A stretch of 48,237 nt of DNA from Rhodanobacter denitrificans. GTDB lineage: Bacteria > Pseudomonadota > Gammaproteobacteria > Xanthomonadales > Rhodanobacteraceae. The stretch covers positions 1 through 48,237 of the forward strand of contig JAFIHF010000007.1 in the NCBI GenBank assembly GCA_017848855.1, read 5' to 3'. Position numbers and translations under genes: made by a program. Below the pieces are notes generated by a model. That model had not been told where the DNA came from. It did no database searches and worked only from the letters and a program-made list of their open reading frames with translations. Positions 17,387 to 25,224 of this stretch are shown piece by piece (the first letter of the stretch is position 1; the number at the start of each line of letters is the position of its first letter).

Positions 17387-18652
17387 ATGCAGGAACATCA
17401 GGCCGCCACCGTTGGCGGAAGGTTCGAGGGCGTCGATCTGGCGGCCCTCGCGCAACGCGAAGGCACGCCCCTGCACGCTTATTCCGCCAACGCGATCCGC
17501 GGGCGGATCGGCGAACTCGAGGCCGCGCTGGCCGGGCTCGACGCCACGATCTGCTACGCGGTGAAGGCCAACCCCAACCACGCCATCCTGCAGCTGATGG
17601 CCGCGGCCGGGCTCGGCGCCGACGTGGTTTCCGCCGGCGAGATGTGGCGCAGCCTGCGCGCCGGCATCCCCGCCGCGCGCATCGTGTTCTCCGGCGTGGG
17701 CAAGAGCGCGCACGAGATCGCCGAGGCGCTCGCCGCCGGCATCGCCCGCTTCAACGTGGAATCGGCCGACGAGCTGCAGCTGCTGCAGCTGCTGGCCGCC
17801 GAGCTGGACGTGGTGGCGCATGCCGCGGTGCGCATCAACCCCGACGTGGACGCGCCTACCCACGCGAAGATCGCCACCGGCAAGTCGGAGAACAAGTTCG
17901 GCGTGGACATCGACGAAGCGCGCCGCTGGTTCGCCGCGCGCGAGCAGCTGACCCACGTGCGGCTCGACGGCCTGCACGTGCACATCGGTTCGCAGATCCT
18001 CGCGCTGGAACCGTTCCGCCTCGCGCTGCAGCGCGTCGCCGCGTTCTGGCGCGAGCTGCGCGACGCCGGCCACGCGATCGCCAGCATCGACGTGGGCGGC
18101 GGCCTCGGCGTGCGCTACCGCGAAGGCGAACGGGCGGTCGCCGCCGCCGACTACGCGGCCGTGGTCCGCGCGGCGCTGGCCGGCTTCGACGGCCGCCTGC
18201 TGCTGGAGCCGGGCCGCTGGCTGGTGGCCGAGGCCGGCGTGCTGCTGACCCGCGTGCTGCGCGTCAAGGAGGGCGCCGGGCGCCGCTTCCTGGTGCTGGA
18301 CGCGGCGATGAACGACCTGCTGCGCCCCAGCCTGTACGATGCCTGGCACGAGATCGTGCCGCTGGTGGAGGGTGGGCGCCGCATGACACGCTACGACATC
18401 GTGGGCCCGGTCTGCGAAACCGGCGACACCTTCGCCCGCGACCGCCCGCTGCCCGAGTGCGAAGCCGGCGACCTGGTGCTGATCCGCACCACCGGCGCCT
18501 ACGGCGCCTCGATGGCCTCCACCTACAACTCGCGGCCGCTGGCCGCCGAAGTGCTGCTCGACCGCGGCCGTTACGCCGTGGTGCGCCGCCGGCAGACGCT
18601 GGAGGAGATGATCGCCGGCGAGCAACCGGCCAGCCACTGGGAAACGCCATGA
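17387..18652 (+). CDS. lysA: Diaminopimelate decarboxylase (stand-alone LysA)
   Basis: 421 residues, a fold-type III PLP enzyme. Lys60 in CYAVKANPN binds PLP, HVHIGSQI lies near residue 200, DVGGGLGV and LEPGR give the phosphate-binding segments, and Cys343 in GPVCETGD is the catalytic Cys from the partner subunit. The GTPLHAYS start and the CETGD motif favour meso-DAP as substrate over ornithine or arginine. It converts meso-DAP to L-lysine in the cytoplasm. It overlaps the following dipeptidase (ATGA at 18649). In a murein-degrading operon it could turn salvaged DAP into lysine rather than serve only biosynthesis; that is inference. Confidence 0.9.
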   Translation: MQEHQAATVGGRFEGVDLAALAQREGTPLHAYSANAIRGRIGELEAALAGLDATICYAVKANPNHAILQLMAAAGLGADVVSAGEMWRSLRAGIPAARIVFSGVGKSAHEIAEALAAGIARFNVESADELQLLQLLAAELDVVAHAAVRINPDVDAPTHAKIATGKSENKFGVDIDEARRWFAAREQLTHVRLDGLHVHIGSQILALEPFRLALQRVAAFWRELRDAGHAIASIDVGGGLGVRYREGERAVAAADYAAVVRAALAGFDGRLLLEPGRWLVAEAGVLLTRVLRVKEGAGRRFLVLDAAMNDLLRPSLYDAWHEIVPLVEGGRRMTRYDIVGPVCETGDTFARDRPLPECEAGDLVLIRTTGAYGASMASTYNSRPLAAEVLLDRGRYAVVRRRQTLEEMIAGEQPASHWETP

Positions 18653-19887
18653 ACCGCACCGCGCCCCGCCCGCCCGCCCTCGTCCGCCTCGCGCTCGGCC
18701 TGACCACGCTCGCCGCCATCCCCGCCGCCGCAATGCAGGCGGCGCCGCACGACCCGCCGCTCACCATCGACACCCACGTCGACATCCCGTTCGCCTACAT
18801 GCGCGAGCCGCGCTTCGACGTGGGCAGGGACACGCCGCTCAAGGTCGATCTGGGCAAGATGGAACGCGGCGGCCTCGATGCGGCGTTCTTCGTGATCTGG
18901 GTGCCGCAGGGGCCGCTCACGCCCGCCGGCTACGCCAGGGCCGTCGAGCAGGCCGGGCAGAAGTACGACGGCATCGGCCGCATGCTGATGCAGTACCCCG
19001 ACCGCATCCGCCTCGCCGCCACGCCCGAGCAACTCGTCGCCAACCGCCAGGCCGGCCTGCTCTCGGCCACGATCGAGATCGAGAACGCCTACTCGCTCGG
19101 CCACGACCTCCGCCGCCTCGACGCCGCGTTCGACCGCGGCGCCCGCTCGGTCGGCTTGGTCCACGTCGGCAACAACGACCTGTGCAGCAGCTCGCTGCCC
19201 GACACCGAACACGGCGAACCGGCGATGAACAGCCAGGGCGACGCCGGCATGAGCGCGTTCGGCCGCGCGGTGGTGCAGCGCGCGAACCGGCTCGGCATGC
19301 TGGTCGACATCTCGCACGCCTCCGACCGCTGCGTGCGCGACGCGCTCGCGGTGTCCGCCGCGCCGATCATCGCCTCGCACTCCGGCGCGCGCGCCGTGCT
19401 CGACCATCCGCGCAACCTGCCCGACGAGCTGCTGCGCGCGATCGCCACCAAGGGCGGCGTGGTGCAGGCGGTGGCGTTCAAGGAATTCCTGAAACGCGAC
19501 CCCGGCCGCGAAGCCGCCGAGAAGAAGCTGCAGGACGCCGTGGCCAAGGCCAACGGCGACGCGAAGTACGACAGCGACCGCGACGACTACCTGCCCGCGA
19601 TGGCGCAGGGCATGGCCGCGATCCAGCAGCAGTACCCGCTGCCCACGCTGGACGACTACGTCAAGCAGATCCGGCACATGGTGCAGGTGGCCGGCATCGA
19701 CCACGTGGGCATCGCCTCCGACTTCGACGGCGGCGGCGGCATTACCGGCTGGAACGACGCCGGCGAAACCCGCAACCTCACCGCCGCGCTGCGCCATGCC
19801 GGCTTCAGCGACGCCGACATCGCCAAGCTGTGGGGCGGCAACCTGCTGCGCGTGTGGCGCGAGGTGGAGCGTCATGCGCAGCCGTGA
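18649..19887 (+). CDS. Membrane (renal-type) dipeptidase, peptidase family M19, exported
   Basis: 412 residues with a signal peptide (LVRLALGLTTLAAIPAAAM). The zinc site residues are visible: His43 and Asp45 in DTHVDIP, a bridging Glu in ATIEIENAYSLG (residue 143), His in VDISHASD and His in IIASHSGARAV, with the later IASDFDGGGG segment. M19 enzymes are metal-dependent dipeptidases that often accept a D-amino acid in the second position, so L-Ala-D-Glu or related murein dipeptides are possible substrates. Its start overlaps the lysA stop. The catalytic residues seem complete and the length is normal. Confidence 0.93.
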   Translation: MNRTAPRPPALVRLALGLTTLAAIPAAAMQAAPHDPPLTIDTHVDIPFAYMREPRFDVGRDTPLKVDLGKMERGGLDAAFFVIWVPQGPLTPAGYARAVEQAGQKYDGIGRMLMQYPDRIRLAATPEQLVANRQAGLLSATIEIENAYSLGHDLRRLDAAFDRGARSVGLVHVGNNDLCSSSLPDTEHGEPAMNSQGDAGMSAFGRAVVQRANRLGMLVDISHASDRCVRDALAVSAAPIIASHSGARAVLDHPRNLPDELLRAIATKGGVVQAVAFKEFLKRDPGREAAEKKLQDAVAKANGDAKYDSDRDDYLPAMAQGMAAIQQQYPLPTLDDYVKQIRHMVQVAGIDHVGIASDFDGGGGITGWNDAGETRNLTAALRHAGFSDADIAKLWGGNLLRVWREVERHAQP

Positions 19888-19939
19888 ACCAGCCTCGCCG
19901 GCGGCAAGCCGGGCACGAGCTCGCCGCGCGCTTGAAGCT

Positions 19940-19976
19940 CCCTCTCCCCCAGCGGCGGTGCCGCCGGGGGAGAGGG
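19940..19976. repeat. Palindromic repeat at the dipeptidase/serine-hydrolase junction
   Basis: CCCTCTCCCCC and GGGGGAGAGGG enclose an inner GCGGC-GGT-GCCGC hairpin, followed by TCGGGGTGAGGG. It is a relative of the 7618-7701 and 22450-22567 repeats. Its purine-rich right half would act as the ribosome site of the GTG start at 19982. Confidence 0.75.
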
Positions 19977-19981
19977 TCGGG

Positions 19982-21544
19982 GTGAGGGGACGCCTTGGCC
20001 TCGCCCTGTTCGCCGTCCTCGCCTTCGCCGGCTCCGCGCACGCCGCCACGCCCGCGACGCAGGACTACGACCGCATCCTCGACGCCGTAGTCGCCCGCTA
20101 CCGCCTGCCCGGCATCGCGCTCGGCGTGATCGAGCACGGCCAGGTGGTCTACGTCGCCACGCGCGGCGAGACCGTCGCCGGTTCGGGCCAACCGATCACG
20201 CCGCACACGCTGTTCAAGATCGCCTCCAACAGCAAGGCGATGACCACCGCCCTGCTCGGCCGATTGGTCGACCAAGGCAGGCTGCGCTGGGACGACCCGG
20301 TGACGAAGTACCTGCCGGACTTCCAGATGCACGACTCGTGGGTCACGCGGAACATGCGCGTGGCCGACCTGCTCACCCACTCCAGCGGTCTGCCCGAGGG
20401 CGGCGGCGACCTGATGCTGTGGCCGGAGCCGAACGCGTTCACCCGCGCCGACATCGTCCACGGCCTGCGCTACATCCAGCCCGGCTACAGCTTCCGCGCG
20501 AAGTACCAGTACGACAACCTGCTCTACGTGGTGGCCGGTGAAGTCGCCGCCGCCGCGGGCGGCGCGCCGTACGAGACGCTGATGCATCGCGAGCTGTTCC
20601 AGCCGCTCGGTCTTTCGCGCTGCCAGGTCGGCGCATGGAACCGCGACGCGGTGGGCGACGTGGCCGAACCGCACTCGCGCGAGGGCGGGCGCAACGTGCC
20701 GATGCGCGAGGACGGCCCGGCGATCCCCGCGATCGCCTCCGCCCCGGCCGGCGGCATCCGCTGCGATCTCGACGACATGCTCGCCTGGGCGCGCAACTGG
20801 CTGGCGCCCACGCCGGCGCAGCTCGAGTGGCTGTCGGCCGAGCAGCGCCGCGTGCTGCAGTCGCCGCACATGCTGATCCCGGTCTCCGCGCAGCGCCGCG
20901 AGTGGGACCGCAGCCACGTCATGGCCTACGGCTACGGCTGGCGCATGGCCGATGCGGACGGCCACTGGACGGTGTGGCACACCGGCACGCTGGGCGGCAT
21001 GTATTCCGAGCTGATGCTGCTGCCCGACATGCAGAGCGGCTTCGTGTTCATGATCAACGGCGAGGCCGAGGATGCGCGCAGCGTGCTCGGCGAAGTGCTG
21101 CTCAAGCACTTCACCGCGCCGGACGACACGCGCGGCGTCGCGTGGTATGCCGATGCGCTGGAGCGCGCGCACAGGCAAGCGACGGCCCGCGCCGCCGCGC
21201 CCGACATCTCTGCCGCCACGCCGGTCGCACCCGCCGCATTGGCCGCATGGACGGGACGCTACCGCGATCCGTGGCTGGGCGAACTCGCGCTGTGCCCGCG
21301 AGGCGGCCGCGTGCATTTCGCCGTCGCCAAGTCGCCCAAACTCAGCGGCGAGGTGCTGCGCCTGGGCCGACGCGAGCTGGTGCGCTGGAGCGACCGCAGC
21401 GTGGCGCCCGATGCCTGGCTGGATTTCCATCCCGCGCAAGCCGGCCAAGCCGCCACGCTGACCATGGCCAAGCTCGATCCGCTCGGCGACTTCAGCTCCG
21501 ACTACGAAGACCTGCACTTCGTGCGCACCGGGGACTGCCCATGA
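19982..21544 (+). CDS. Exported serine hydrolase (beta-lactamase class C / DD-peptidase fold), 1
   Basis: 520 residues from GTG 19982. An ATG at 19874 is in frame, overlaps the dipeptidase end and has a GGAG ribosome site, but it would add 36 Pro/Arg-rich residues translated from a dispersed repeat, so the GTG directly before the signal peptide (LGLALFAVLAFAGSAHA) is preferred. Catalytic motifs are Ser82-x-x-Lys85 in IASNSKAM, YDN in KYQYDNLLYV, and HTGTLGG near the C-terminal side. A C-terminal ~100-residue beta domain follows (LAAWTGRYRDPWLGELAL). Such proteins may be DD-carboxypeptidases, D-amino-acid amidases or esterases. Its context suggests peptidoglycan peptides. Confidence 0.9.
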   Translation: MRGRLGLALFAVLAFAGSAHAATPATQDYDRILDAVVARYRLPGIALGVIEHGQVVYVATRGETVAGSGQPITPHTLFKIASNSKAMTTALLGRLVDQGRLRWDDPVTKYLPDFQMHDSWVTRNMRVADLLTHSSGLPEGGGDLMLWPEPNAFTRADIVHGLRYIQPGYSFRAKYQYDNLLYVVAGEVAAAAGGAPYETLMHRELFQPLGLSRCQVGAWNRDAVGDVAEPHSREGGRNVPMREDGPAIPAIASAPAGGIRCDLDDMLAWARNWLAPTPAQLEWLSAEQRRVLQSPHMLIPVSAQRREWDRSHVMAYGYGWRMADADGHWTVWHTGTLGGMYSELMLLPDMQSGFVFMINGEAEDARSVLGEVLLKHFTAPDDTRGVAWYADALERAHRQATARAAAPDISAATPVAPAALAAWTGRYRDPWLGELALCPRGGRVHFAVAKSPKLSGEVLRLGRRELVRWSDRSVAPDAWLDFHPAQAGQAATLTMAKLDPLGDFSSDYEDLHFVRTGDCP

Positions 21545-22416
21545 AGCATCATCTCTCCATAGGAGCGCACCCTGTGCGCGAATGGAGCAGGAGTGAGTGC
21601 AGAGGAGTGAGAAGTGAGAGGGGAACTGCACACCGCCGCTCATGCTTTCTCTATCTCCTCACTCCTCTGCACTCACTTCTCGCTTTCGCGCACAGGGTGC
21701 GCTCCTACGGCATCGCGGCCATCATGGCGTTGGCGGCATGCATGCAAACCGCACAAGCCGACGAACCGTCGCCGCAACTCTCGCCCGCGAAAACCGCGGC
21801 GCAGGCGGGCCTGGTCGACATCCGCAGCCTGGTGCCCGACATCGCCGAGGACATCAAGTACGCCGGCAGCGACAACTTCGTCGGCCGACCGGTGCACGGC
21901 TACCTCGCGCCCAAGTGCCTGCTGCTGCGCCCCGCCGCCGAGGCGCTGGCGCGGGTCGAACATGAGCTGCACGCCGAGCACTACCGGCTGAAGCTGTGGG
22001 ACTGCTACCGTCCCGCCCGCGCGGTGGCGGATTTCGTGCGCTGGGCGCACGACCTTTCCGACCAGCGCACCAAGCCGCAGCACTACCCGGACCTCGACAA
22101 GTCGCAACTGCTGGGCGACTACATCGCCCCCGTCTCCGGCCACAGCCGCGGCGCCACCGTGGACCTCACCCTGGAGCGCTGCGCCGCCGACGGCACGCAT
22201 TGCGCGCCGCTGGACATGGGTACCGGCTTCGACTGGTTCGGCGTGCGCGCCCACACCGACGCGCCCGATATTGGCGCCGCGCAACTCGCCAACCGCCATC
22301 GCCTGCGCGCGGCGATGGAACGCGAGGGTTTCCGGAACTACCCGCTGGAGTGGTGGCACTACACCCTCACGCCCGAACCCGCGCCGCACATGATTTATGA
22401 CGTGCCGGTGCAATGA
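21541..22416 (+). CDS. D-Ala-D-Ala dipeptidase, VanX/DdpX type
   Basis: 291 residues if it starts at ATG 21541, which overlaps the previous stop (ATGA). Residues ~7-56 are then translated from a REP pair lying in frame. A GTG at 21697 would give 239 residues beginning just before GIAAIMALAACM, a lipoprotein-like signal with an LAAC box. The catalytic domain has zinc ligands His201 and Asp208 in SGHSRGATVDL and His273 in EWWHY with catalytic Glu270 (numbering from 21541), plus the conserved Arg of DCYRPARA. VanX enzymes hydrolyse D-Ala-D-Ala; in a bacterium without a van cluster this is usually a salvage enzyme. No other vancomycin-resistance genes are near. Confidence 0.9.
   Translation: MKHHLSIGAHPVREWSRSECRGVRSERGTAHRRSCFLYLLTPLHSLLAFAHRVRSYGIAAIMALAACMQTAQADEPSPQLSPAKTAAQAGLVDIRSLVPDIAEDIKYAGSDNFVGRPVHGYLAPKCLLLRPAAEALARVEHELHAEHYRLKLWDCYRPARAVADFVRWAHDLSDQRTKPQHYPDLDKSQLLGDYIAPVSGHSRGATVDLTLERCAADGTHCAPLDMGTGFDWFGVRAHTDAPDIGAAQLANRHRLRAAMEREGFRNYPLEWWHYTLTPEPAPHMIYDVPVQ
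21560..21708. repeat. REP pair, copy B, inside the 5' end of the VanX-like gene
   Basis: The left arm TAGGAGCGCACCCTGTGCGC starts at 21560 and its reverse complement ends at 21708. The inner GAGTGAGTGCAGAGGAGTGA block is inverted as ACTCCTCTGCACTCAC. It is the same structure and nearly the same length as copy A (1941-2088). It contains no stop codon in the VanX frame. Confidence 0.9.
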
Positions 22417-22449
22417 GCGCCTCATCACTGCCGGACTCTGCACGCCCGA

Positions 22450-22567
22450 ATCCCTCTCCCGTCGGGAGAGGGTGGCAGCAGCCGGGTGAGGGTTCGGGCG
22501 AAGCCGGGCGTTGCGGCGCTACCGAACCCTCACCCCAGCCCCTCTCCCACAGGGAGAGGGGCTCAAG
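22450..22567. repeat. Dispersed multi-hairpin repeat, copy B
   Basis: CCCTCTCCC-GTC-GGGAGAGGG (22452-22472) is followed by GGGTGAGGGTTCGG pairing with CCGAACCCTCACCC, and by CCCCTCTCCC-ACA-GGGAGAGGGG ending GCTCAAG. From 22484 on it matches 7618-7701 in order and spacing. It occupies the gap between the VanX-like gene and the next serine hydrolase. Confidence 0.85.
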
Positions 22568-22589
22568 CTCACGCGCACGGAGAACGCCC

Positions 22590-23645
22590 ATGCGTCTTGC
22601 CACCACCTTGGCCTTGCTGCTTATCGCCAGCGCCGCAAACGCAGCCTCCACCGCCGACGCCATCCAGAACGCCAACCGCCTGATGCAGCCCTACACCGGC
22701 AACGTTCCCGGCGCCGCGCTGCTGGTGATCAAAGACGGCAAGCCGCTGCTTGATCGCGGCTATGGCATGGCCGACCTGGAGCACCACGTCGCCGCGACTT
22801 CCGCCACCGACTACCGCCTCGCCTCGGTCACCAAGCAGTTCACCGCCGCGGCAATCCTGCTGCTGGCGCAGGACGGCAAGCTCAGGCTCGACGATTCGAT
22901 CCGCCACTGGCTGCCCTCGCTGCCCGCGTTCACCGACGAGGTGACGCTGCGCGAACTGCTCTGCCACACCGGCGGCCTGCTCGACTACGAGGACCTGATT
23001 CCGCCCGGCGCCACGAAGCAGCTTGACGACGGCGACGTGCTGCACATGATCGCCGCCACCACGCACGGCTACTTCCCGTCCGGCAGCGCCTACCGCTACA
23101 GCAACACCGGCTACGTGCTGCTCGGCCTGGTGGTGGAGAAGGCTTCCGGCATGCCGCTGCAGGACTTCCTCGCGCGGCGCATCTTCCAGCCGCTGCACAT
23201 GGACCACACCCTGCTCTACGTGCACGACGACAAGACGGTGCCCAACCGCGCCTACGGTTACAGCGAAACGAACGGCCGCTGGCAGCGCACCGACCAGGAC
23301 CTCACCAGCGCCACCCGCGGCGACGGCGGCATCTATTCGAACCTCGACGATCTCGCGAAATGGGACGCCGCGCTCTACGACGACCGCCTGCTCAGCGACG
23401 CCTCGCGCAAGCTCGCCTTCAGCCCCCACGCGAAGGTCGTGGGCGAGCCCTACCAGGCCGACTACGGCTACGGCTGGCGCATCACCGGCGACACGCTGTG
23501 GCATTCGGGCGAGAGCATCGGCTTCCGCAACGTGATCGTGCGCTGGCCGAAGCAGCATCTCACGGTGATCCTGCTCAGCAACCGCAACGATCCGGAGCCC
23601 TATCGCACTGTGCTGGCGATTGCCGAGCCGTTCCTGCATCCATGA
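22590..23645 (+). CDS. Exported serine hydrolase (beta-lactamase class C / DD-peptidase fold), 2
   Basis: 351 residues from ATG 22590 with a GGAGA ribosome site. The frame is open further upstream only through the repeat. A signal peptide (LATTLALLLIASAANA) precedes the catalytic domain with Ser79-x-x-Lys82 in LASVTKQF, Tyr170-Ser-Asn172 in YRYSNTGY, and His305-Ser-Gly in LWHSGES. It lacks the extra C-terminal domain of the first serine hydrolase. The substrate is uncertain within this large family; D-amino-acid peptide hydrolysis would fit its neighbours. Its stop overlaps an in-frame upstream ATG of the amidase gene. Confidence 0.92.
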   Translation: MRLATTLALLLIASAANAASTADAIQNANRLMQPYTGNVPGAALLVIKDGKPLLDRGYGMADLEHHVAATSATDYRLASVTKQFTAAAILLLAQDGKLRLDDSIRHWLPSLPAFTDEVTLRELLCHTGGLLDYEDLIPPGATKQLDDGDVLHMIAATTHGYFPSGSAYRYSNTGYVLLGLVVEKASGMPLQDFLARRIFQPLHMDHTLLYVHDDKTVPNRAYGYSETNGRWQRTDQDLTSATRGDGGIYSNLDDLAKWDAALYDDRLLSDASRKLAFSPHAKVVGEPYQADYGYGWRITGDTLWHSGESIGFRNVIVRWPKQHLTVILLSNRNDPEPYRTVLAIAEPFLHP

Positions 23646-23674
23646 TTACCATCGACGCCCCGAATCTTCCCCAC

Positions 23675-23702
23675 CGTCATTCCAGCGAAAGCTGGAATGA
23701 CG
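23675..23702. repeat. Perfect 12-bp palindrome with GAAA loop
   Basis: CGTCATTCCAGC-GAAA-GCTGGAATGACG: two perfect 12-bp arms around a four-base loop that would form a GNRA tetraloop in RNA. It is of the CGTCATTCC intergenic repeat type seen in many proteobacteria. It lies between the second serine hydrolase and the amidase, just ahead of the chosen amidase start. Confidence 0.85.
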
Positions 23703-23719
23703 AGCAAGAAGCAAAAGCC

Positions 23720-24571
23720 ATGAAGCCCACCGCCATGCGCCAGACATTCCCGAACACCCACCGCCTGCGCACCGCCGTCCTGCTGCTCCCACTTGTGCTG
23801 CTCGCCGCCTGCGCGCCGCTGCCGCCACGCAATCCGCTGGCCACCTGGGTGCCGTCGCCGAACCACGACGTGCGCCGGCCGGTGCTGATCGTGCTGCACT
23901 TCACCGAGCAGCAGTCCGTCGCACAGAGCCTGGACACCTTGCGCACGAGGAACAGCGGCGGCCCGGTGAGCGCGCATTACCTGATCGGCAGCGACGGCCG
24001 CATCTACCAGCTGGTGCCGGACCAGTGGCGCGCGTGGCAGGCGGGGCCGGGGCGCTGGGGCACCATCACCGACCTCAATTCCGCCTCGATCGGCATCGAG
24101 CTGGACAACGACGGCCGCTCGCCGTTCGCCCAGCCGCAGATCGACAGCCTGCTGCGCCTGCTCGCGGACCTGACCACGCGCCTGCACATCCCGCCCACCC
24201 AGGTCATCGGCCACGAGGATCTCGCGCCCGGCCGCAAGAACGACCCCGGCCCGCTGTTCCCGTGGCAGCAACTCGCCGAGGCCGGCTACGGCCGCTGGCC
24301 GCGCGGCCCGCTGTGCGATCCGCCGCCCGGCTTCGATCCATGGATGGCGCTGGCCGTGGTCGGCTACGCGCTGGACGACCGCACCGCCGCGGTGCGCTCG
24401 TTCCACCACCACTTCCGCGGCATGCAGGGCGACACGCTGGACGCCGAGGACCTGCGTATCCTCTACAACCTCGCGCAGCAGATCGAGCCGGCGACCAACA
24501 CCTGCATCGCGCCCGCGCCAGGCTCCCTCGACGGCCCGGTTGCCCAGTCGCCGCGTCAGGGCCGTCAGTAG
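23720..24571 (+). CDS. N-acetylmuramoyl-L-alanine amidase, AmiD-like lipoprotein
   Basis: 283 residues from ATG 23720; an in-frame ATG at 23642 would read through the palindrome. The signal LRTAVLLLPLVLLAAC is a lipobox, so the protein is probably an outer-membrane lipoprotein as AmiD is. The amidase_2 zinc site is His60 (IVLHFTEQ), His165 (VIGHEDLAPG) and Asp175 (RKNDPGPLFPW). The last ~90 residues (WMALAVVGYALDD ... FHHHFRGMQGDTLDAEDL) look like the peptidoglycan-binding domain found in AmiD. The enzyme cleaves between MurNAc and L-Ala, freeing the stem peptide, the first step expected of a murein-peptide utilisation route. It ends the operon and overlaps the globin gene tail to tail by 7 bp. 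Confidence 0.93.
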   Translation: MKPTAMRQTFPNTHRLRTAVLLLPLVLLAACAPLPPRNPLATWVPSPNHDVRRPVLIVLHFTEQQSVAQSLDTLRTRNSGGPVSAHYLIGSDGRIYQLVPDQWRAWQAGPGRWGTITDLNSASIGIELDNDGRSPFAQPQIDSLLRLLADLTTRLHIPPTQVIGHEDLAPGRKNDPGPLFPWQQLAEAGYGRWPRGPLCDPPPGFDPWMALAVVGYALDDRTAAVRSFHHHFRGMQGDTLDAEDLRILYNLAQQIEPATNTCIAPAPGSLDGPVAQSPRQGRQ

Positions 24572-24969
24572 CGCGTCGAGAAGTTCCCGATCGTCACGCG
24601 CATCGCTTCGCGCCAGCGCGCGAGCAGTTCGGGCGAGGCTTCCGGGTCGCGCTCGGAAATCGCCTGGATCAGGCTGTCCACCCAGTGCACGTACAGCTCG
24701 GGCCGCACCGGTGAGCGGCCGGCGCGCGAGTGCACCTTCGCCATGTCCTCGATGTTGCGGCCGACCATGGCCATGCCGTCCGCGTGCGAGATCGCGATGG
24801 AGATGCCGCGCCGCAGGGCCAGCCGCTGGCGGAGGAAGTCGGTCTTCTCGAACATCGCCGCGATCTCGGGATCGGTGGCGAGGAAGATCTCGTAGAAGCG
24901 CTCGATGAAACCGTTCGTGCGCAGGCAGCGGCCATAGCTGGCCTGCAAGTCGTTGTAGGGACCGGACAT
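24565..24969 (-). CDS. Single-domain globin-like protein
   Basis: 134 residues from ATG 24969. It reads as a bacterial globin: NGFIERFYEIFLATDPEIAAMFEKTDFLRQR in helices A-D, GRNIEDMAKVHSR where the His is the expected proximal haem ligand, and RPELYVHWVDSLIQAI toward the G helix. No reductase or signalling domain is attached. Oxygen or nitric-oxide binding is the family role; the actual function is unknown. It points toward the amidase gene and overlaps its end by 7 bp, so it is not part of that operon. Upstream lies a trpE fragment. Confidence 0.8.
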   Translation of the reverse strand: MSGPYNDLQASYGRCLRTNGFIERFYEIFLATDPEIAAMFEKTDFLRQRLALRRGISIAISHADGMAMVGRNIEDMAKVHSRAGRSPVRPELYVHWVDSLIQAISERDPEASPELLARWREAMRVTIGNFSTRY

Positions 24970-25092
24970 GCGTTGTTTCCAGGGCGGCCGCGTACGCCGC
25001 GGCCTGCGGCAAGCGTTCCGCGGGGACGGCCTATCGTGGCAGCCGGTGCCGGCACCGTCGCGCGGCATGCCGCCGCAGCCGCACGACTCCCG

Positions 25093-25221
25093 TCACGAGT
25101 CCTGTGCCGTGCGGTAACGCAAGCGGCCGTCCCGGATCGCCGCGGCGCGGATCGCGATGGCGGTGACGGCGTCGTCCCACCCGCCGATCCGGCCGATCGC
25201 GCCGGCGCCGCAGGCGCCCAT
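25093..25221 (-). pseudogene. Duplicated trpE fragment (85 bp at 92% identity) in a 42-codon frame
   Basis: Bases 25123-25207 align without gaps to 26002-26086 inside trpE, with 78 of 85 bases identical by my count. The short frame reads GAIGRIGGWDDAVTAIAIR where TrpE has GAIGWIGWWGDADTAIAIR. Both aromatic pairs at the conserved turn are damaged (W to R, W to G), and the frame ends after 42 codons. It lies beyond the neighbouring chorismate-lyase-like gene, in the same orientation as trpE. It is a fragment, not a working gene. The rest of 24970-25224 holds nothing else that I can identify. Confidence 0.8.
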
Positions 25222-25224
25222 CGA

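Noticed and set aside
12563-18652. A 2029-codon plus-strand frame ending in lysA
   Set aside because: Only the last 421 codons match a real protein (LysA). The rest is an out-of-phase reading of the transglutaminase and receptor genes.
21541-22416. Vancomycin-resistance function of the VanX-like gene
   Set aside because: No vanH, vanA-type ligase or vanRS genes are near. The surroundings point to murein peptide salvage.
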